64,000 nucleotides of DNA from Nitrospirota bacterium. Its GTDB lineage: Bacteria > Nitrospirota > Thermodesulfovibrionia > Thermodesulfovibrionales > SM23-35. The position numbers and the translations under genes are program-made. Of this stretch, positions 55,126 through 64,000 are shown piece by piece (the stretch's first letter is position 1; each line of letters begins with the position of its first letter). Below the pieces are notes generated by a model. That model was not told the DNA's origin. It worked only from the letters and a program-made list of their open reading frames with translations, and ran no database searches. Location: assembly GCA_013388455.1 (NCBI GenBank), contig JACAFF010000030.1, forward strand, positions 18,676 to 82,675, read 5' to 3'.

Positions 55126-57156
55126 TCAATTTGTCCACAAAACTGTTCTATCCTTCCCATCTAACTTTCCTTTATACAATGCTTTGTCAGCGTTTTTTAT
55201 CATTTCTTTCCTGTCCTTTCCGTCTGCTGGAAAAGTAGAGATTCCAATAGTAATGGTTATGTGATCTTTTGGAAATGAAGTCCATGTTTTCGGTATTTGT
55301 TCCTTGACTGATTTTCTGATTCTTTCAGCAACAAGAAAAGCTTCATTTTTATCAGTTTGAGGCATTATAACTGCAAATTCTTCTCCTCCAAAACGTGATA
55401 TAACATCAATAACACGCAAACATTCTTTTGCAATATTGGAAATATTCTTGAGTATTTCATCGCCGGCAAGATGTCCTTCTGTATCATTAAACAGTTTAAA
55501 GTCATCTATATCAATCATTGCCAATGAAAATTCGAGATTATGACGATTTGAACGTTGGAGTTCTTCGAAAAATCTCTCCTCGAAGTATCGCCTATTAAAA
55601 AGTCCAGTGAGCGAGTCGGTGTTTGACAGTTCTTTTAAAAATTCTGCAAGATTGTAGTAGTTTGATCGTTCAAGGGCAATAGATGCATAAGTTGCAAAAG
55701 ACCTGAGTAATATTAAATCCTCTTCCGAGAAGACTTCACCTGTTATTTTGTCAGAGATATTAAGAACGCCGATAGTCTTGTTCTCGACTTTAAGAGGTAT
55801 GCTTATAAAAGAGCCGGTTTTGTATTTAGGCCTTTTTCTCGCAAGAATTTGTTTATTTTTTTCAATGTCTTCTACAATAATGGGAACGCCTTCTTTGAAT
55901 ACCCATCCGGCTATGCCTTCTCCAGCCTTTATTCTTATTTCTTTCATGAGGTTTTTATTTATTCCTTTAGCAGCTTTTACCGTAAGATAGGATGTTCCAT
56001 CTTCTGCCATCATCAGAGACCCTTTTTCTGCTTTTGCAAGGTGCACAGAGGTGTCCAGTATGGTTTCATAGAGCAAATCTGGTTCTTTAACAGGCTTAAG
56101 ACGTTCAGTTGCAATATTTAGAATGCCCAACTCTCTGGCGCATTTAGTATATATTTCCTGTAACTTAAAAATTCTTAAGATAAAACCTGTGATTTTACAC
56201 ATTTCGGTTATAATTTCAGAATCTTCTCTTGAGAGCGAAGAGTTTAAGATACATAATATTCCAGTCACCTGTCTTTCCGAAATGATAGGAAATAGATGAA
56301 TGGATGTAACTTTATCATCAAAACCAATACGTAATATATCGATAACTGAATCAGTATAAAGTGGTATCTTTTTTTCGATAACTTCAGCAATAATTCCTGT
56401 TATTTGAATTTGTTTGTCCATGAGATAGTTTTTAAGCCGTCCTGTATTGATTTGTATTTTTAATGTATTGTTGTGCCTTGTCATTATAGAGATACTATCA
56501 ACATTAAACAGAAAAAGTGATGAATCGGCCAGTATATTAAAGATTTCATCTGTCTCTATATCCAGATTTATATCGGATATTAAACTTAGAATAGTTTTAA
56601 TAGACCTGTATCTTTTCTCATATAAGGAGCTTCTGTAAACATTTCTGATAAAGAGAATTACTATGGATTGGATTTGCCTCGCTATTGCCTGAAATTCAGA
56701 AAATTTTAGGAAGATGGGAGTGTTTTCCAGAGGTTTTATTTGTTCTGGGAGTAATCCATATTTTTGGTATTCTGTCATATAGAAATGCTTGAAATCATCA
56801 GAAGATAGATATCTCCCTCCTCCAATAATAATGAAAGAAGCATGATTTATACGAACAGGCACAAAGAAATAATATAGCCCTGCTGGGCCTTTGAATATTG
56901 AAACATCACCCCTGTAGATAGCAGTCCCAAGATGCTTTTTGATAAATTTGGTATATTCATCACTAAATGTAGTAGATGTTTTTATTAATGAAATAATGGC
57001 AGGTTCTTTAGCCGGAGGAATAATAACATTACCTTTATTATCGAAAAAAGTAAGCGATAAGCCAGTCAGATTTGCAATATGGTTCAGTAAAGGAGATATA
57101 GTATCTGTATCAAGAGTCTCCATTTTTAATTCCGTGGAGGTTTCTAAATATTTCAT
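55126..57156 (-). CDS. PocR/GAF-GAF-GGDEF diguanylate cyclase
   Basis: 676 aa. An N-terminal PocR-like region (PLLNHIANLTGLSLTFFD), GAF domains near 180-320 and 345-495, then a GGDEF domain with the active RFGGEEF sequence and the inhibitory RxxD site (RVID) five residues upstream, so it should make c-di-GMP under feedback. ATG 57156 overlaps folK; a second ATG 57123 is possible. Confidence 0.9.
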   Translation of the reverse strand: MKYLETSTELKMETLDTDTISPLLNHIANLTGLSLTFFDNKGNVIIPPAKEPAIISLIKTSTTFSDEYTKFIKKHLGTAIYRGDVSIFKGPAGLYYFFVPVRINHASFIIIGGGRYLSSDDFKHFYMTEYQKYGLLPEQIKPLENTPIFLKFSEFQAIARQIQSIVILFIRNVYRSSLYEKRYRSIKTILSLISDINLDIETDEIFNILADSSLFLFNVDSISIMTRHNNTLKIQINTGRLKNYLMDKQIQITGIIAEVIEKKIPLYTDSVIDILRIGFDDKVTSIHLFPIISERQVTGILCILNSSLSREDSEIITEMCKITGFILRIFKLQEIYTKCARELGILNIATERLKPVKEPDLLYETILDTSVHLAKAEKGSLMMAEDGTSYLTVKAAKGINKNLMKEIRIKAGEGIAGWVFKEGVPIIVEDIEKNKQILARKRPKYKTGSFISIPLKVENKTIGVLNISDKITGEVFSEEDLILLRSFATYASIALERSNYYNLAEFLKELSNTDSLTGLFNRRYFEERFFEELQRSNRHNLEFSLAMIDIDDFKLFNDTEGHLAGDEILKNISNIAKECLRVIDVISRFGGEEFAVIMPQTDKNEAFLVAERIRKSVKEQIPKTWTSFPKDHITITIGISTFPADGKDRKEMIKNADKALYKGKLDGKDRTVLWTN

Positions 57157-57586
57157 CGATCCTTCTTTTTAGCAGAGGATGTATAATATCTGGTGCAATT
57201 TCTTTCAACGGTCTCAAGACAAAGTCCCTCTTATGCAAAAAAGGATGAGGGATTCTTAAATTATCCATATTTACAATAAGATTGTCAAATAACAGAATAT
57301 CGAGATCAATAATACGTGGTCCCCAGTGATAAGAATTTTCCCTGCCCATCTTTTTTTCTATATCTTTCAATAAGTTTAATAATTCAACTGGATTCATTAC
57401 AGTCTCTATTTCTATCACCATGTTAAGGAATAATGGCTGATTATTAACACCCCATGGCTCAGTTTCATAAATAGATGATCGTTTTATTACTGTAATATGC
57501 TCTTTTTCCATTAATTCAATAGCAGCCAGGCAGTTTTTTACTCGATCTCCAAGATTTGAGCCGATACCAATATAAGCTATAGACAT
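57110..57586 (-). CDS. folK: 6-hydroxymethyl-7,8-dihydropterin pyrophosphokinase
   Basis: 158 aa. AYIGIGSNLGDR and the catalytic RIIDLDILLFDN block are typical, with YETEPWG and IPHPFLHKRDFVLRPL. Makes the pyrophosphate ester for folate synthesis. Overlaps the cyclase by 47 bases and sits 11 bases after the aminotransferase. Confidence 0.95.
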   Translation of the reverse strand: MSIAYIGIGSNLGDRVKNCLAAIELMEKEHITVIKRSSIYETEPWGVNNQPLFLNMVIEIETVMNPVELLNLLKDIEKKMGRENSYHWGPRIIDLDILLFDNLIVNMDNLRIPHPFLHKRDFVLRPLKEIAPDIIHPLLKRRIDEIFRNLHGIKNGDS

Positions 57587-57597
57587 ATCTATTTCTA

Positions 57598-58770
57598 TTA
57601 GAGAATCTTCTGCATCCTGTCAGTAGCTTCCTGAATGCGCGCTGAAGGTGCGGTAAGTGCAAACCTCACAAATCCTTCCCCTGAAGTCCCGAAGCCATTC
57701 CCAGGAGTAGCGAGCACCCCTGCTTTGTTTAAAACATGGGTTACAAAACCCATTGAATCAAAAGGAGCTGGAACTCTTGCCCAGATATAGAATGTAGCTA
57801 AAGGTTTAGAAAGTTGAATGCCGAGTTTTTTTAAGCCGTTAAATAAAGTATCCCGTCTATTTTTATAAGTTTGCCTGATGGTTGAAAGGATACGATCATC
57901 TGTATCAAGAGCAACAATTGCTGCCTCCTGTATTGCCTGAAAAACTCCAGAGTCGAGATTTGTTTTGATTTTTCCAAGACCTTTTAACACTTCTCTGTTC
58001 CCAACAGCAAATCCTATTCTCCAACCAGTCATATTATAAGTTTTAGACAGAGAGTGGAATTCAATACCGATTTCTTTTGCGCCTGGAATTTGCATGAAAC
58101 TTATAGGCCTTTTATCAAAATAAATTTCGGTGTAGGATGCGTCATGACAGACGATGACATTATATTTCATTGCATAATGTATTACTTTCTTAAAAAATTC
58201 AGGTGGGGCTATGGCCGAAGTGGGATTATTGGGATAATTAATAAATATAAGTTTTGCCCTTTGCCATATTTTAGGGGGTATTTGTTCTAAGTCTGGTAAA
58301 AAATAATTCTCCTCTTTGAGGGGCATGAAATAGCTTTCTCCTCCAGCAAAGAGAGTTCCTGTAGAATATACGGGATAGCCAGGAGACGGCACAAGGACAA
58401 TATCTCCTGGATTGATAAAAGCTAATGGAATATGACCGATGCCCTCTTTAGATCCAATAAGTGATAGGACTTCTGAATCAGGATCAAGACTGACCCTGAA
58501 ACGTCTCTTATACCATCTTGAGACCGCTTCTCTGTATGATAGCATGCCTTCATAAGAAGGATAACGATGGTGAGCAGGGTTTTGGACAGCTTTTTTCATG
58601 GCATTTACTATATGAGGGGGAGTTGGGAGATCAGGATCTCCGATGCTCAAATCAATAAGGTCAGACCCTTTTTCTATTGCCTTTTGTTTCATTTTGTCTA
58701 TTGAGGCAAAAAGATAAGGAGGGAGATGCTTTATTCGTGAAGCCATTTCAATAGAAATCTTTTTTTTCAA
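57598..58770 (-). CDS. dapL: LL-diaminopimelate-type aminotransferase
   Basis: A fold-type I PLP enzyme of 390 aa. LIDLSIGDPDLPTPPHIV, INYPNNPTSA, DASYTEIYFD and SLSKTYNMTGWRIGFAVG (PLP Lys) are conserved; RFALTAPS near the end binds the carboxylate. The sequence pattern is nearest LL-diaminopimelate aminotransferase (DapL2-like); an aspartate-type specificity cannot be excluded. Confidence 0.8.
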   Translation of the reverse strand: MKKKISIEMASRIKHLPPYLFASIDKMKQKAIEKGSDLIDLSIGDPDLPTPPHIVNAMKKAVQNPAHHRYPSYEGMLSYREAVSRWYKRRFRVSLDPDSEVLSLIGSKEGIGHIPLAFINPGDIVLVPSPGYPVYSTGTLFAGGESYFMPLKEENYFLPDLEQIPPKIWQRAKLIFINYPNNPTSAIAPPEFFKKVIHYAMKYNVIVCHDASYTEIYFDKRPISFMQIPGAKEIGIEFHSLSKTYNMTGWRIGFAVGNREVLKGLGKIKTNLDSGVFQAIQEAAIVALDTDDRILSTIRQTYKNRRDTLFNGLKKLGIQLSKPLATFYIWARVPAPFDSMGFVTHVLNKAGVLATPGNGFGTSGEGFVRFALTAPSARIQEATDRMQKIL

Positions 58771-58984
58771 GATAAGCCTCCTGTTTTTGATATATTATAT
58801 TATATAATATAGTATTGCTGTTCAAAATATTTTGAAGAAGGCATATGCCTTATTCATTAACTTTAATCGTTTATTTTGGACAGGACAATACTTTAAAATA
58901 TGTGGTAGTTATTAATAAAGTATAAAACTTTTCAACCGAAAGAGTGTTATTGAAACAATTTTCTTTTTAAAATTATTAAATAAA

Positions 58985-60052
58985 ATGAGTAAGAAATACT
59001 GGGAATCTTATTATAATGCTTTAAAAAAACAGGATTGGGAAGAAGCAAAGAATTCTCTTGAGCAGATCAGCAAAACAGAAAAGGACAATGCCCAGGTATT
59101 GCTCAAACTCGGGGATGTATATCAGCGTATGAATGATACTGCTCGTGCAATCTCTACATATCATAAATCTGCATGGATACTTAAAAATCAGGGCTTTATT
59201 CAGAAATCGCTTGCACTTTATAAGATAATCCTTAGACTTGATTCAGGCAATGACGAAGCATTGAAACTCTCAAAAGAATTAATGTTCGAAATTGATAAGG
59301 CAAAATCTCAGAGACCTTCAGCCCCATATTTTGAGCCCCAGCAAGTTATTGGATATAAACTTGAAGAAGAGAAGGGAATGCCCATTGATTTTGAAGATGT
59401 AATTGAAGAAGAGGTTAAGCCGGAAGTTGTTTCACCTGAAACTGCTAAGCAAACTACTGAATTTGAAGAGCGAGTGTCATCGAAGATAGAAGATCTGATA
59501 GAGAGAACTTCTTACAGTGAAGAAACCATATCCCCTTCAACTGAGTTGCCTGAATCAGTTCAAACTTCAACAGTTGAGCAAAAAGAGAAGATTGATGATA
59601 AACAAGGACTGAAAGAGCCTATCACCAAAATCCCATATATCTTTACCTCATTGTCTCCTGATGAAATAATGCAGATTATGAACAGGGTAGAATTACATAC
59701 GTATTCTCCAGGGCAAATAATTCTGGAAGAAGGCGACTCAGGTGATTCTATCTTTTTCATCAATAGTGGACATGCAAAGGTTGTAGCTCATATGCTCGGC
59801 AAAGAGATCGAGCTTGCGATTCTTTCTGCTGGCGATGTTTTTGGTGAAGTTGCATTTTTAACAGGTAGGCCACGAACAGCCTCTGTTATTGCTATGGATA
59901 AAATTGAAGTTTTTGAATTGAATAAAGTTATTCTTGATGGGATATTCGAAAAATACCCTGATATTCTTAAAAGACTGGACGACTTCTATCAGTGCCGAGT
60001 TCAGGATACACTGAAGAAGGTAAAATCTCAAATAAAGAAAACAGGACACTGA
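58985..60052 (+). CDS. TPR and cyclic-nucleotide-binding domain protein
   Basis: 355 aa: TPR-like repeats (about 5-105), an acidic linker, then a cyclic-nucleotide-binding domain with IILEEGDSGDSIFFINSG and the phosphate-binding cassette FGEVAFLTGRPRTAS. No DNA-binding HTH is visible, so it is probably a c-AMP/c-GMP-responsive protein-interaction module. Ends in the shared terminator hairpin. Confidence 0.82.
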   Translation: MSKKYWESYYNALKKQDWEEAKNSLEQISKTEKDNAQVLLKLGDVYQRMNDTARAISTYHKSAWILKNQGFIQKSLALYKIILRLDSGNDEALKLSKELMFEIDKAKSQRPSAPYFEPQQVIGYKLEEEKGMPIDFEDVIEEEVKPEVVSPETAKQTTEFEERVSSKIEDLIERTSYSEETISPSTELPESVQTSTVEQKEKIDDKQGLKEPITKIPYIFTSLSPDEIMQIMNRVELHTYSPGQIILEEGDSGDSIFFINSGHAKVVAHMLGKEIELAILSAGDVFGEVAFLTGRPRTASVIAMDKIEVFELNKVILDGIFEKYPDILKRLDDFYQCRVQDTLKKVKSQIKKTGH

Positions 60053-60076
60053 TGATTGTTGTGTCCTGTTTTCTTT
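60034..60076. terminator. bidirectional terminator
   Basis: A perfect 16-bp stem AAAGAAAACAGGACAC/GTGTCCTGTTTTCTTT with an 11-base loop between convergent genes; its A- and T-rich ends suit termination in both directions. It covers the last codons of the TPR-CNB gene. Confidence 0.9.
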
Positions 60077-60084
60077 AAAAAATA

Positions 60085-60504
60085 TTATTTTTTCTCTGTA
60101 GACGCTGCAGGTTTGATGGCTATACTCTTTGCTATATTCTTGCCAGCAGACTCAGTATATTTGAGTGTAACTTTATCCCCAACCTTGAGATCAGCAAGAG
60201 TCTTTTGAACCTTATCCATAGTAATTTTTGTTTTTTCAGTTACAGTTGAGGTAACCTCTTTGACCTGATCTTTCATCTTTTTCATCACAGTTACAGTCAT
60301 AGCTTTGGTATCAAGCGCCTTGATTTCACCTGTGATCTGTTTTATCTTTGGTTTCTCAGCAGGTGCAGTTGCTGATTCAGACTGTGTAGTAGTTGAAGTA
60401 GATGGAGTAGTGGTTGCTCGCTTCTCTTCTACTGCGTAACAAATTGACACTACAGCAAAGGTAAAGAGGATCACCATAATTATTGCTAATGTCTTCTTCA
60501 TCAA
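60085..60504 (-). CDS. exported protein with DUF5666-like OB region
   Basis: 139 aa with a signal peptide (residues about 1-24, ending CYA), a Thr/Ser/Ala-rich linker and a region beginning ITGEIKALDTKAMTVTVMK with LKVGDKVTLKY, resembling small exported beta-barrel proteins such as DUF5666. Its role is unknown. The 285-base gap upstream holds GGTTAACC-type palindromes and CTCCTT/AAGGAG (60783-60798) but nothing coding. Confidence 0.7.
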   Translation of the reverse strand: MMKKTLAIIMVILFTFAVVSICYAVEEKRATTTPSTSTTTQSESATAPAEKPKIKQITGEIKALDTKAMTVTVMKKMKDQVKEVTSTVTEKTKITMDKVQKTLADLKVGDKVTLKYTESAGKNIAKSIAIKPAASTEKK

Positions 60505-60789
60505 TTTTCACCTCCTTTCTTTATATAATTTTTGGTTGTGTAGCAATATCTTAATTTATAATGAGTCTAACCTATTTTATACATAAATAAGATATAGAAA
60601 GGTATATTATTTAGCCCCGATAATACAGATATTGGTCAAAAATTTCTTCAACCATTGGGTTAACCATAGTTTATGAATAATAAATAATCAGTGTTAAAAA
60701 AATATTTTTCATGAAATTGATGGAGCAACAAGTATGCCATTAAAAAATTAAGATGAAATAAGAGTTATAACCATTGAAAGCCTCCTTTT

Positions 60790-62166
60790 TTAAGGAGAAG
60801 GTTTCTTTTTTGGGGATTCAAGGCTAAATTTATCCCATCTATACCAGAATGTTTTATAGCTCATTCCGAGAAGTTTTGCAGCTTTTGTAGCAACACCATT
60901 TGCCTTTTGCATTGCTTTTTTAAGAAGTTCTTTTTCAAGATCTTCGAAATTTATACCATCATCAGGAAGTTCGAAATCGGACAAATCTCTTGCATGAAAA
61001 AATCTTAGCTCACTTTTAATATCTCCAAGTCCTATGTTTCTTGTTTCGCATACAAGAACAGCTCGTTCAATAACAGATTCTAACTGCCTGATATTACCAG
61101 GCCAGTGGTAATCATACAATGCCATTAAGGCATTTTCATCAATACCGTTTATTCTTTTGCCGAATTCCTGATTGAACTTTTTTATAAAAAAATTTACTAA
61201 TTCTGGTATGTCATCCTTTCTCTCTCTGAGAGGAGGGAGTTCTATATTTATAACTTTAAGTCTATAGTAAAGATCCTGCCGAAATTTCTTATCAGCAATC
61301 TCCTTTTCAAGGTCTTTATTAGTAGCCGCTATTATACGAACGTCAACCTTGATGCTTTCACGGCTTCCGAGTCTCCTGATTTCTTTTTCTTGAAGTACTC
61401 TCAAGAGTTTTGATTGAGTAAGGGCAGGTAAATCTCCAATTTCATCGAGGAATATGGTTCCACCATTTGTCGATTCAAAAAGGCCGATGTTTCTTGAGTT
61501 AGCTCCTGTGAAAGCACCTGCCTCATGCCCAAAAAGTTCACTTTCTATTAAATTTTCCGGAATAGCTGCACAATTTAACGCTGTGAAAGGTTTTGACCGC
61601 CTTGGGCTATTATAATGTATAGCCCTCGCAGCAAGCTCTTTGCCAGTGCCACTTTCACCGTTTATCAACACAGTAACATTGCTTGATGATACTTTTTTCA
61701 TTATCTCTAAAGCTTCTTCCATTTTTTTTGACTTCCCTATAATCCCTTCTATCCTGAATTTATCAAATAGAGCATTCTGAAGCTGGATATTTTCTTTTTG
61801 CAATTTAGCCTTATCAATTGCCTTTTTTACTGTTAACAGGAGAATATCTTTATGGAGTGGTTTTGTAAGATAGTCAAAAGCCCCTTTTTTCATAGCATCA
61901 ACAGCAGAAGATATTGTTCCGTATGCTGTCATAATGATAGCTGGCGGCTCAAAAGGCTCTTCTGGCAAGGATTTGATCAATTCAATTCCATCCATACCTT
62001 CCATCTTGAGATCAGTAAGAATCACATCAGGCATGATCTTTTTTATAATCTTTAATGCTTCTTCTGCTGAGGATGCAGTATGGGTTTCATATCCTTCGTC
62101 ATCAAGGATTGTGCCGAGGATATCTCTCTGTAATGGTTCATCATCAACTATTAATATAATTGCCAT
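60790..62166 (-). CDS. sigma-54-dependent NtrC-family response regulator
   Basis: 458 aa: receiver (Asp52), AAA+ domain with Walker A GESGTGKE, GAFTGAN loop for sigma54 contact, Walker B GTIFLDEIGDL, and a C-terminal Fis-type HTH (ATKAAKLLGMSYKTFWYRW). Activates sigma54 promoters when phosphorylated. Partner kinase upstream at 62328-63764. Confidence 0.95.
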   Translation of the reverse strand: MAIILIVDDEPLQRDILGTILDDEGYETHTASSAEEALKIIKKIMPDVILTDLKMEGMDGIELIKSLPEEPFEPPAIIMTAYGTISSAVDAMKKGAFDYLTKPLHKDILLLTVKKAIDKAKLQKENIQLQNALFDKFRIEGIIGKSKKMEEALEIMKKVSSSNVTVLINGESGTGKELAARAIHYNSPRRSKPFTALNCAAIPENLIESELFGHEAGAFTGANSRNIGLFESTNGGTIFLDEIGDLPALTQSKLLRVLQEKEIRRLGSRESIKVDVRIIAATNKDLEKEIADKKFRQDLYYRLKVINIELPPLRERKDDIPELVNFFIKKFNQEFGKRINGIDENALMALYDYHWPGNIRQLESVIERAVLVCETRNIGLGDIKSELRFFHARDLSDFELPDDGINFEDLEKELLKKAMQKANGVATKAAKLLGMSYKTFWYRWDKFSLESPKKKPSP

Positions 62167-62242
62167 TAATCTTCAGCACCCATAACTTAAAAATTATTCC
62201 AAAATCCATCGATAAAATGTCAGAAGTCTTCTGCAGTGTGTC

Positions 62243-62276
62243 ATTGCTTCCCCTGAATCAAATTCGGGGTCGCAAT
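62243..62276. repeat. palindromic repeat flanked by ATTGC/GCAAT
   Basis: CCCC-T-GAAT...ATTCGGGG forms an 8-bp stem with a bulge, inside ATTGC and GCAAT arms, in the 161-base gap between the kinase and regulator genes. A weaker relative is at 20922-20939. Possibly a dispersed REP-like element; a second small hairpin CAGAA/TTCTG lies at 62221-62233. Confidence 0.4.
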
Positions 62277-62327
62277 AACGACCTCTTATCGCTGAATCTG
62301 GATTATTAGCAATTTATAAAATAATAT

Positions 62328-63764
62328 TCATATATTATTCTGCCTGACAGGCAAAAGGATAACCACCTTACTTCCTTTTCCTTCAATACTCTGAAAATCA
62401 ACCCTGCCTTGATGTTCTTCGACTACCCTTTTTGTCATGGCAAGTCCAAGCCCGAGCCCTGTATTTTTTGTTGAAAAAAAAGGATCAAAGAGTTTCTGAA
62501 TATTTTCTTTTGGAACCCCAATGCCAGTATCTTCTATGGTAATACATACTTCATTATCAGATTTATTTGTGCTTAGTGTAAGGATTCCTCCTTTAGTCAT
62601 TGACTGAAAAGCATTAATAATAACATTTAATATACAAGTTTTAATCAATTCAGGGTCTAAATATAGTTTCGGTAATTGTCCAAGTTTAAGAAATATTTTG
62701 ATACCTTCTTTATCAGCCTTTACTCTGACCAGTGCAATTACCTCAGCAATAAGTTTGTTGATATCTACTTCTTGCATATTCATTTTCAAAGGTTTCCCAT
62801 ATTCAAGAAAATCTCTAACGAGTTTATTAAGGCGAAGTATCTCGTTTTTGATACTTGTAATGAGTAAATCAAAAGCCTCACGTGATTCAGCTTCTTTAGG
62901 GATATATTTTTTACTAAGATGGTCAATGGAGAGACTTATGAAATTAAGGGGGTTTCTTATTTCATGGGCAATGCCTTTAGCTAACTGTCCAATACCAGAT
63001 AGATGTTCTACCTCTCTTAATTTTTCTTCTATAGCACGTTTTTCACTCAATTTTTGAGTCATATAATTAAAACTCTGTGTAAGCTCACCAATCTCGTCTT
63101 TCCTATTATTTTTAAGATAAATATTCAGATCTCCTGCAGCAACGCTTTTTGCAGCGTTAACGACATTTTTTAATGGTTTGGTATAAAAATAGGATAAAAA
63201 GACTGTTAGAATAATACCAAAAACAAAGACAACAGATGTAGCAACCGTCCTTTTTATTGCAGAAGACCTGAGAATCTTAGAGAAGTCCTCAGTCTTGATT
63301 GTAAGATGTATATATCCATAATGTTCATTCCCTGCAATAACAGGCAGAATTACATTATATTCTTTCCCTTCTTTTGAGAGAGGTTCTCCGAGTTCTGCCC
63401 TGATGATTCTTTCTTTTCTTTTTGGATTTATTTCTTCCCCGATGCTCAGCGGATTCGTACTTGCTACAATTTCATCAGTGTTGCTTATAATAGAAATCTC
63501 GCTAATACCTTTTGAATTAAGTTCTTTAAGATAGTTCTTGAGTCTGCTCTCATCTGTATATCCGCTGCTGGTTACTTCCTCAACACCAACCTGTATGGCT
63601 TTTGATAGTTCCGCAGTCTGTTTTTCAAGTTCAATTAGTAAAGCTTTTTCTGACTGTGAAAAAAGAAATGTTAAGACTGAGACGAGAATGATGCTCAGAA
63701 AGATCATCATAGCGATTAATTTTTTATTTAGAGAAAGATTAAGGAAATAGTCTTTAATAAACAT
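62328..63764 (-). CDS. membrane sensor histidine kinase (NtrB/AtoS-like)
   Basis: 478 aa: TM1 near 14-34, a periplasmic single-Cache-like domain, TM2 near 175-195, HAMP, HisKA with GIAHEIRNPLNF (His near 265) and a HATPase domain with NVIINAFQSM, DTGIGV and GLGLGLAM. Phosphorylates the NtrC-family regulator encoded next on the same strand (161-base gap). Confidence 0.94.
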   Translation of the reverse strand: MFIKDYFLNLSLNKKLIAMMIFLSIILVSVLTFLFSQSEKALLIELEKQTAELSKAIQVGVEEVTSSGYTDESRLKNYLKELNSKGISEISIISNTDEIVASTNPLSIGEEINPKRKERIIRAELGEPLSKEGKEYNVILPVIAGNEHYGYIHLTIKTEDFSKILRSSAIKRTVATSVVFVFGIILTVFLSYFYTKPLKNVVNAAKSVAAGDLNIYLKNNRKDEIGELTQSFNYMTQKLSEKRAIEEKLREVEHLSGIGQLAKGIAHEIRNPLNFISLSIDHLSKKYIPKEAESREAFDLLITSIKNEILRLNKLVRDFLEYGKPLKMNMQEVDINKLIAEVIALVRVKADKEGIKIFLKLGQLPKLYLDPELIKTCILNVIINAFQSMTKGGILTLSTNKSDNEVCITIEDTGIGVPKENIQKLFDPFFSTKNTGLGLGLAMTKRVVEEHQGRVDFQSIEGKGSKVVILLPVRQNNI

Positions 63765-63815
63765 GGCGTATTATTTTATATGCACAATCTATTAGTAAGT
63801 CAATTGGCAGTTTAA

Positions 63816-64000
63816 CCCGAAGTCGTAACATTTCAAGAGGAATTCATCGATAATAACCTGGATGTAATTTATGATAAACCGCTATTTAACCAGAGACTTG
63901 CTGATTATATGATCTTTTATAATACTCAGAGACCACATAAGTCTTTGGGATTAAAAAGCCCTGTAGAGTATTTGATTGAAAATGGAGAAATGTCGCAAAA
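63816..64000 (+). pseudogene. 3' fragment of an IS481/IS3-type transposase (rve integrase)
   Basis: An open frame from a TAA at 63813 to the window edge encodes EVVTFQEEFIDNN, YMIFYNTQRPHKSLG and KSPVEYLI, the end of an rve-type integrase domain (the YNxxRPHxxLG motif). The N-terminal part with catalytic Asp residues is missing and would have to overlap the kinase gene, so the gene is truncated at its 5' end. Whether it has an intact 3' end is not visible. Confidence 0.8.

Overview
The window is AT-rich, densely coded bacterial chromosome. The run adk-sat-small ORF-aprBA-qmoABC-hppA (about 21.8-33.7 kb) is the sulfate-activation and APS-reduction apparatus of a dissimilatory sulfur anaerobe. 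Together with the composition and the mix of neighbours (hemAC with ccsA, a stand-alone AICAR transformylase, a gliding/pilus-type chemosensory operon) it suggests a Nitrospirota sulfate reducer of the Thermodesulfovibrio type. That placement is inference; no rRNA or dsr gene is present to confirm it.

Layout. 0-4.4 kb (+): tail of an upstream gene, a MurC/Mpl-like ligase, a UvrD/PcrA-like helicase, a polytopic membrane protein. 4.4-10.2 kb (-): a RiPP-type cassette (PqqD-like protein, radical SAM/SPASM enzyme, 60-aa Cys-containing precursor, HprK-like kinase, S26 peptidase-GNAT fusion) followed by TraB-family, YacP/NYN and PAP2 genes. 10.3-13.7 kb: Ste24-like M48 protease, CNT nucleoside transporter, IMPase-family phosphatase. 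13.8-17.3 kb (+): a possible structured RNA, a 58-aa protein, ccsA, hemA, hemC. 17.3-20.7 kb (-): rpsB-tsf-pyrH-frr, a 53-aa ORF and a DksA/TraR-like protein. 21.0-33.7 kb (+): rdgB, adk, then the sulfur-energy module. 33.9-40 kb: HEIGH metalloprotease-like protein, YkgJ-like protein, AICAR transformylase, an ABC exporter (-), a nitroreductase-like protein. 40.1-53.8 kb: a 12-gene chemosensory operon (-) with CheA, CheB, CheR, two CheW, two CheY, an MCP, a HEAT-repeat protein, an ExeA-like ATPase, a GAF protein and a DUF4388 protein. 54-64 kb: a lone hisH, a GAF-GGDEF diguanylate cyclase, folK, an LL-DAP-type aminotransferase, a TPR-cyclic-nucleotide-binding protein, an NtrC/NtrB-like two-component pair and a truncated transposase at the right edge.

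How the genes fit together. Sat makes APS and pyrophosphate; HppA hydrolyses the pyrophosphate while pumping ions; AprBA reduces APS to sulfite and AMP using electrons from QmoABC; Adk returns AMP to the ADP pool. Having adk and hppA beside sat, apr and qmo makes this an almost self-contained bioenergetic unit.

Most unusual signals. (1) The RiPP-type cassette with a kinase and a peptidase-acetyltransferase fusion. (2) Three genes without any ATG, GTG or TTG in the right place: yacP and a 53-aa ORF each have ATT exactly six bases after GGAGGT, and pyrH must start at ATA, ATC or CTG. (3) An MCP whose C-terminus, on the cytoplasmic side, is a PhnD-like solute-binding domain. (4) A possible rod-shaped RNA upstream of the heme operon.
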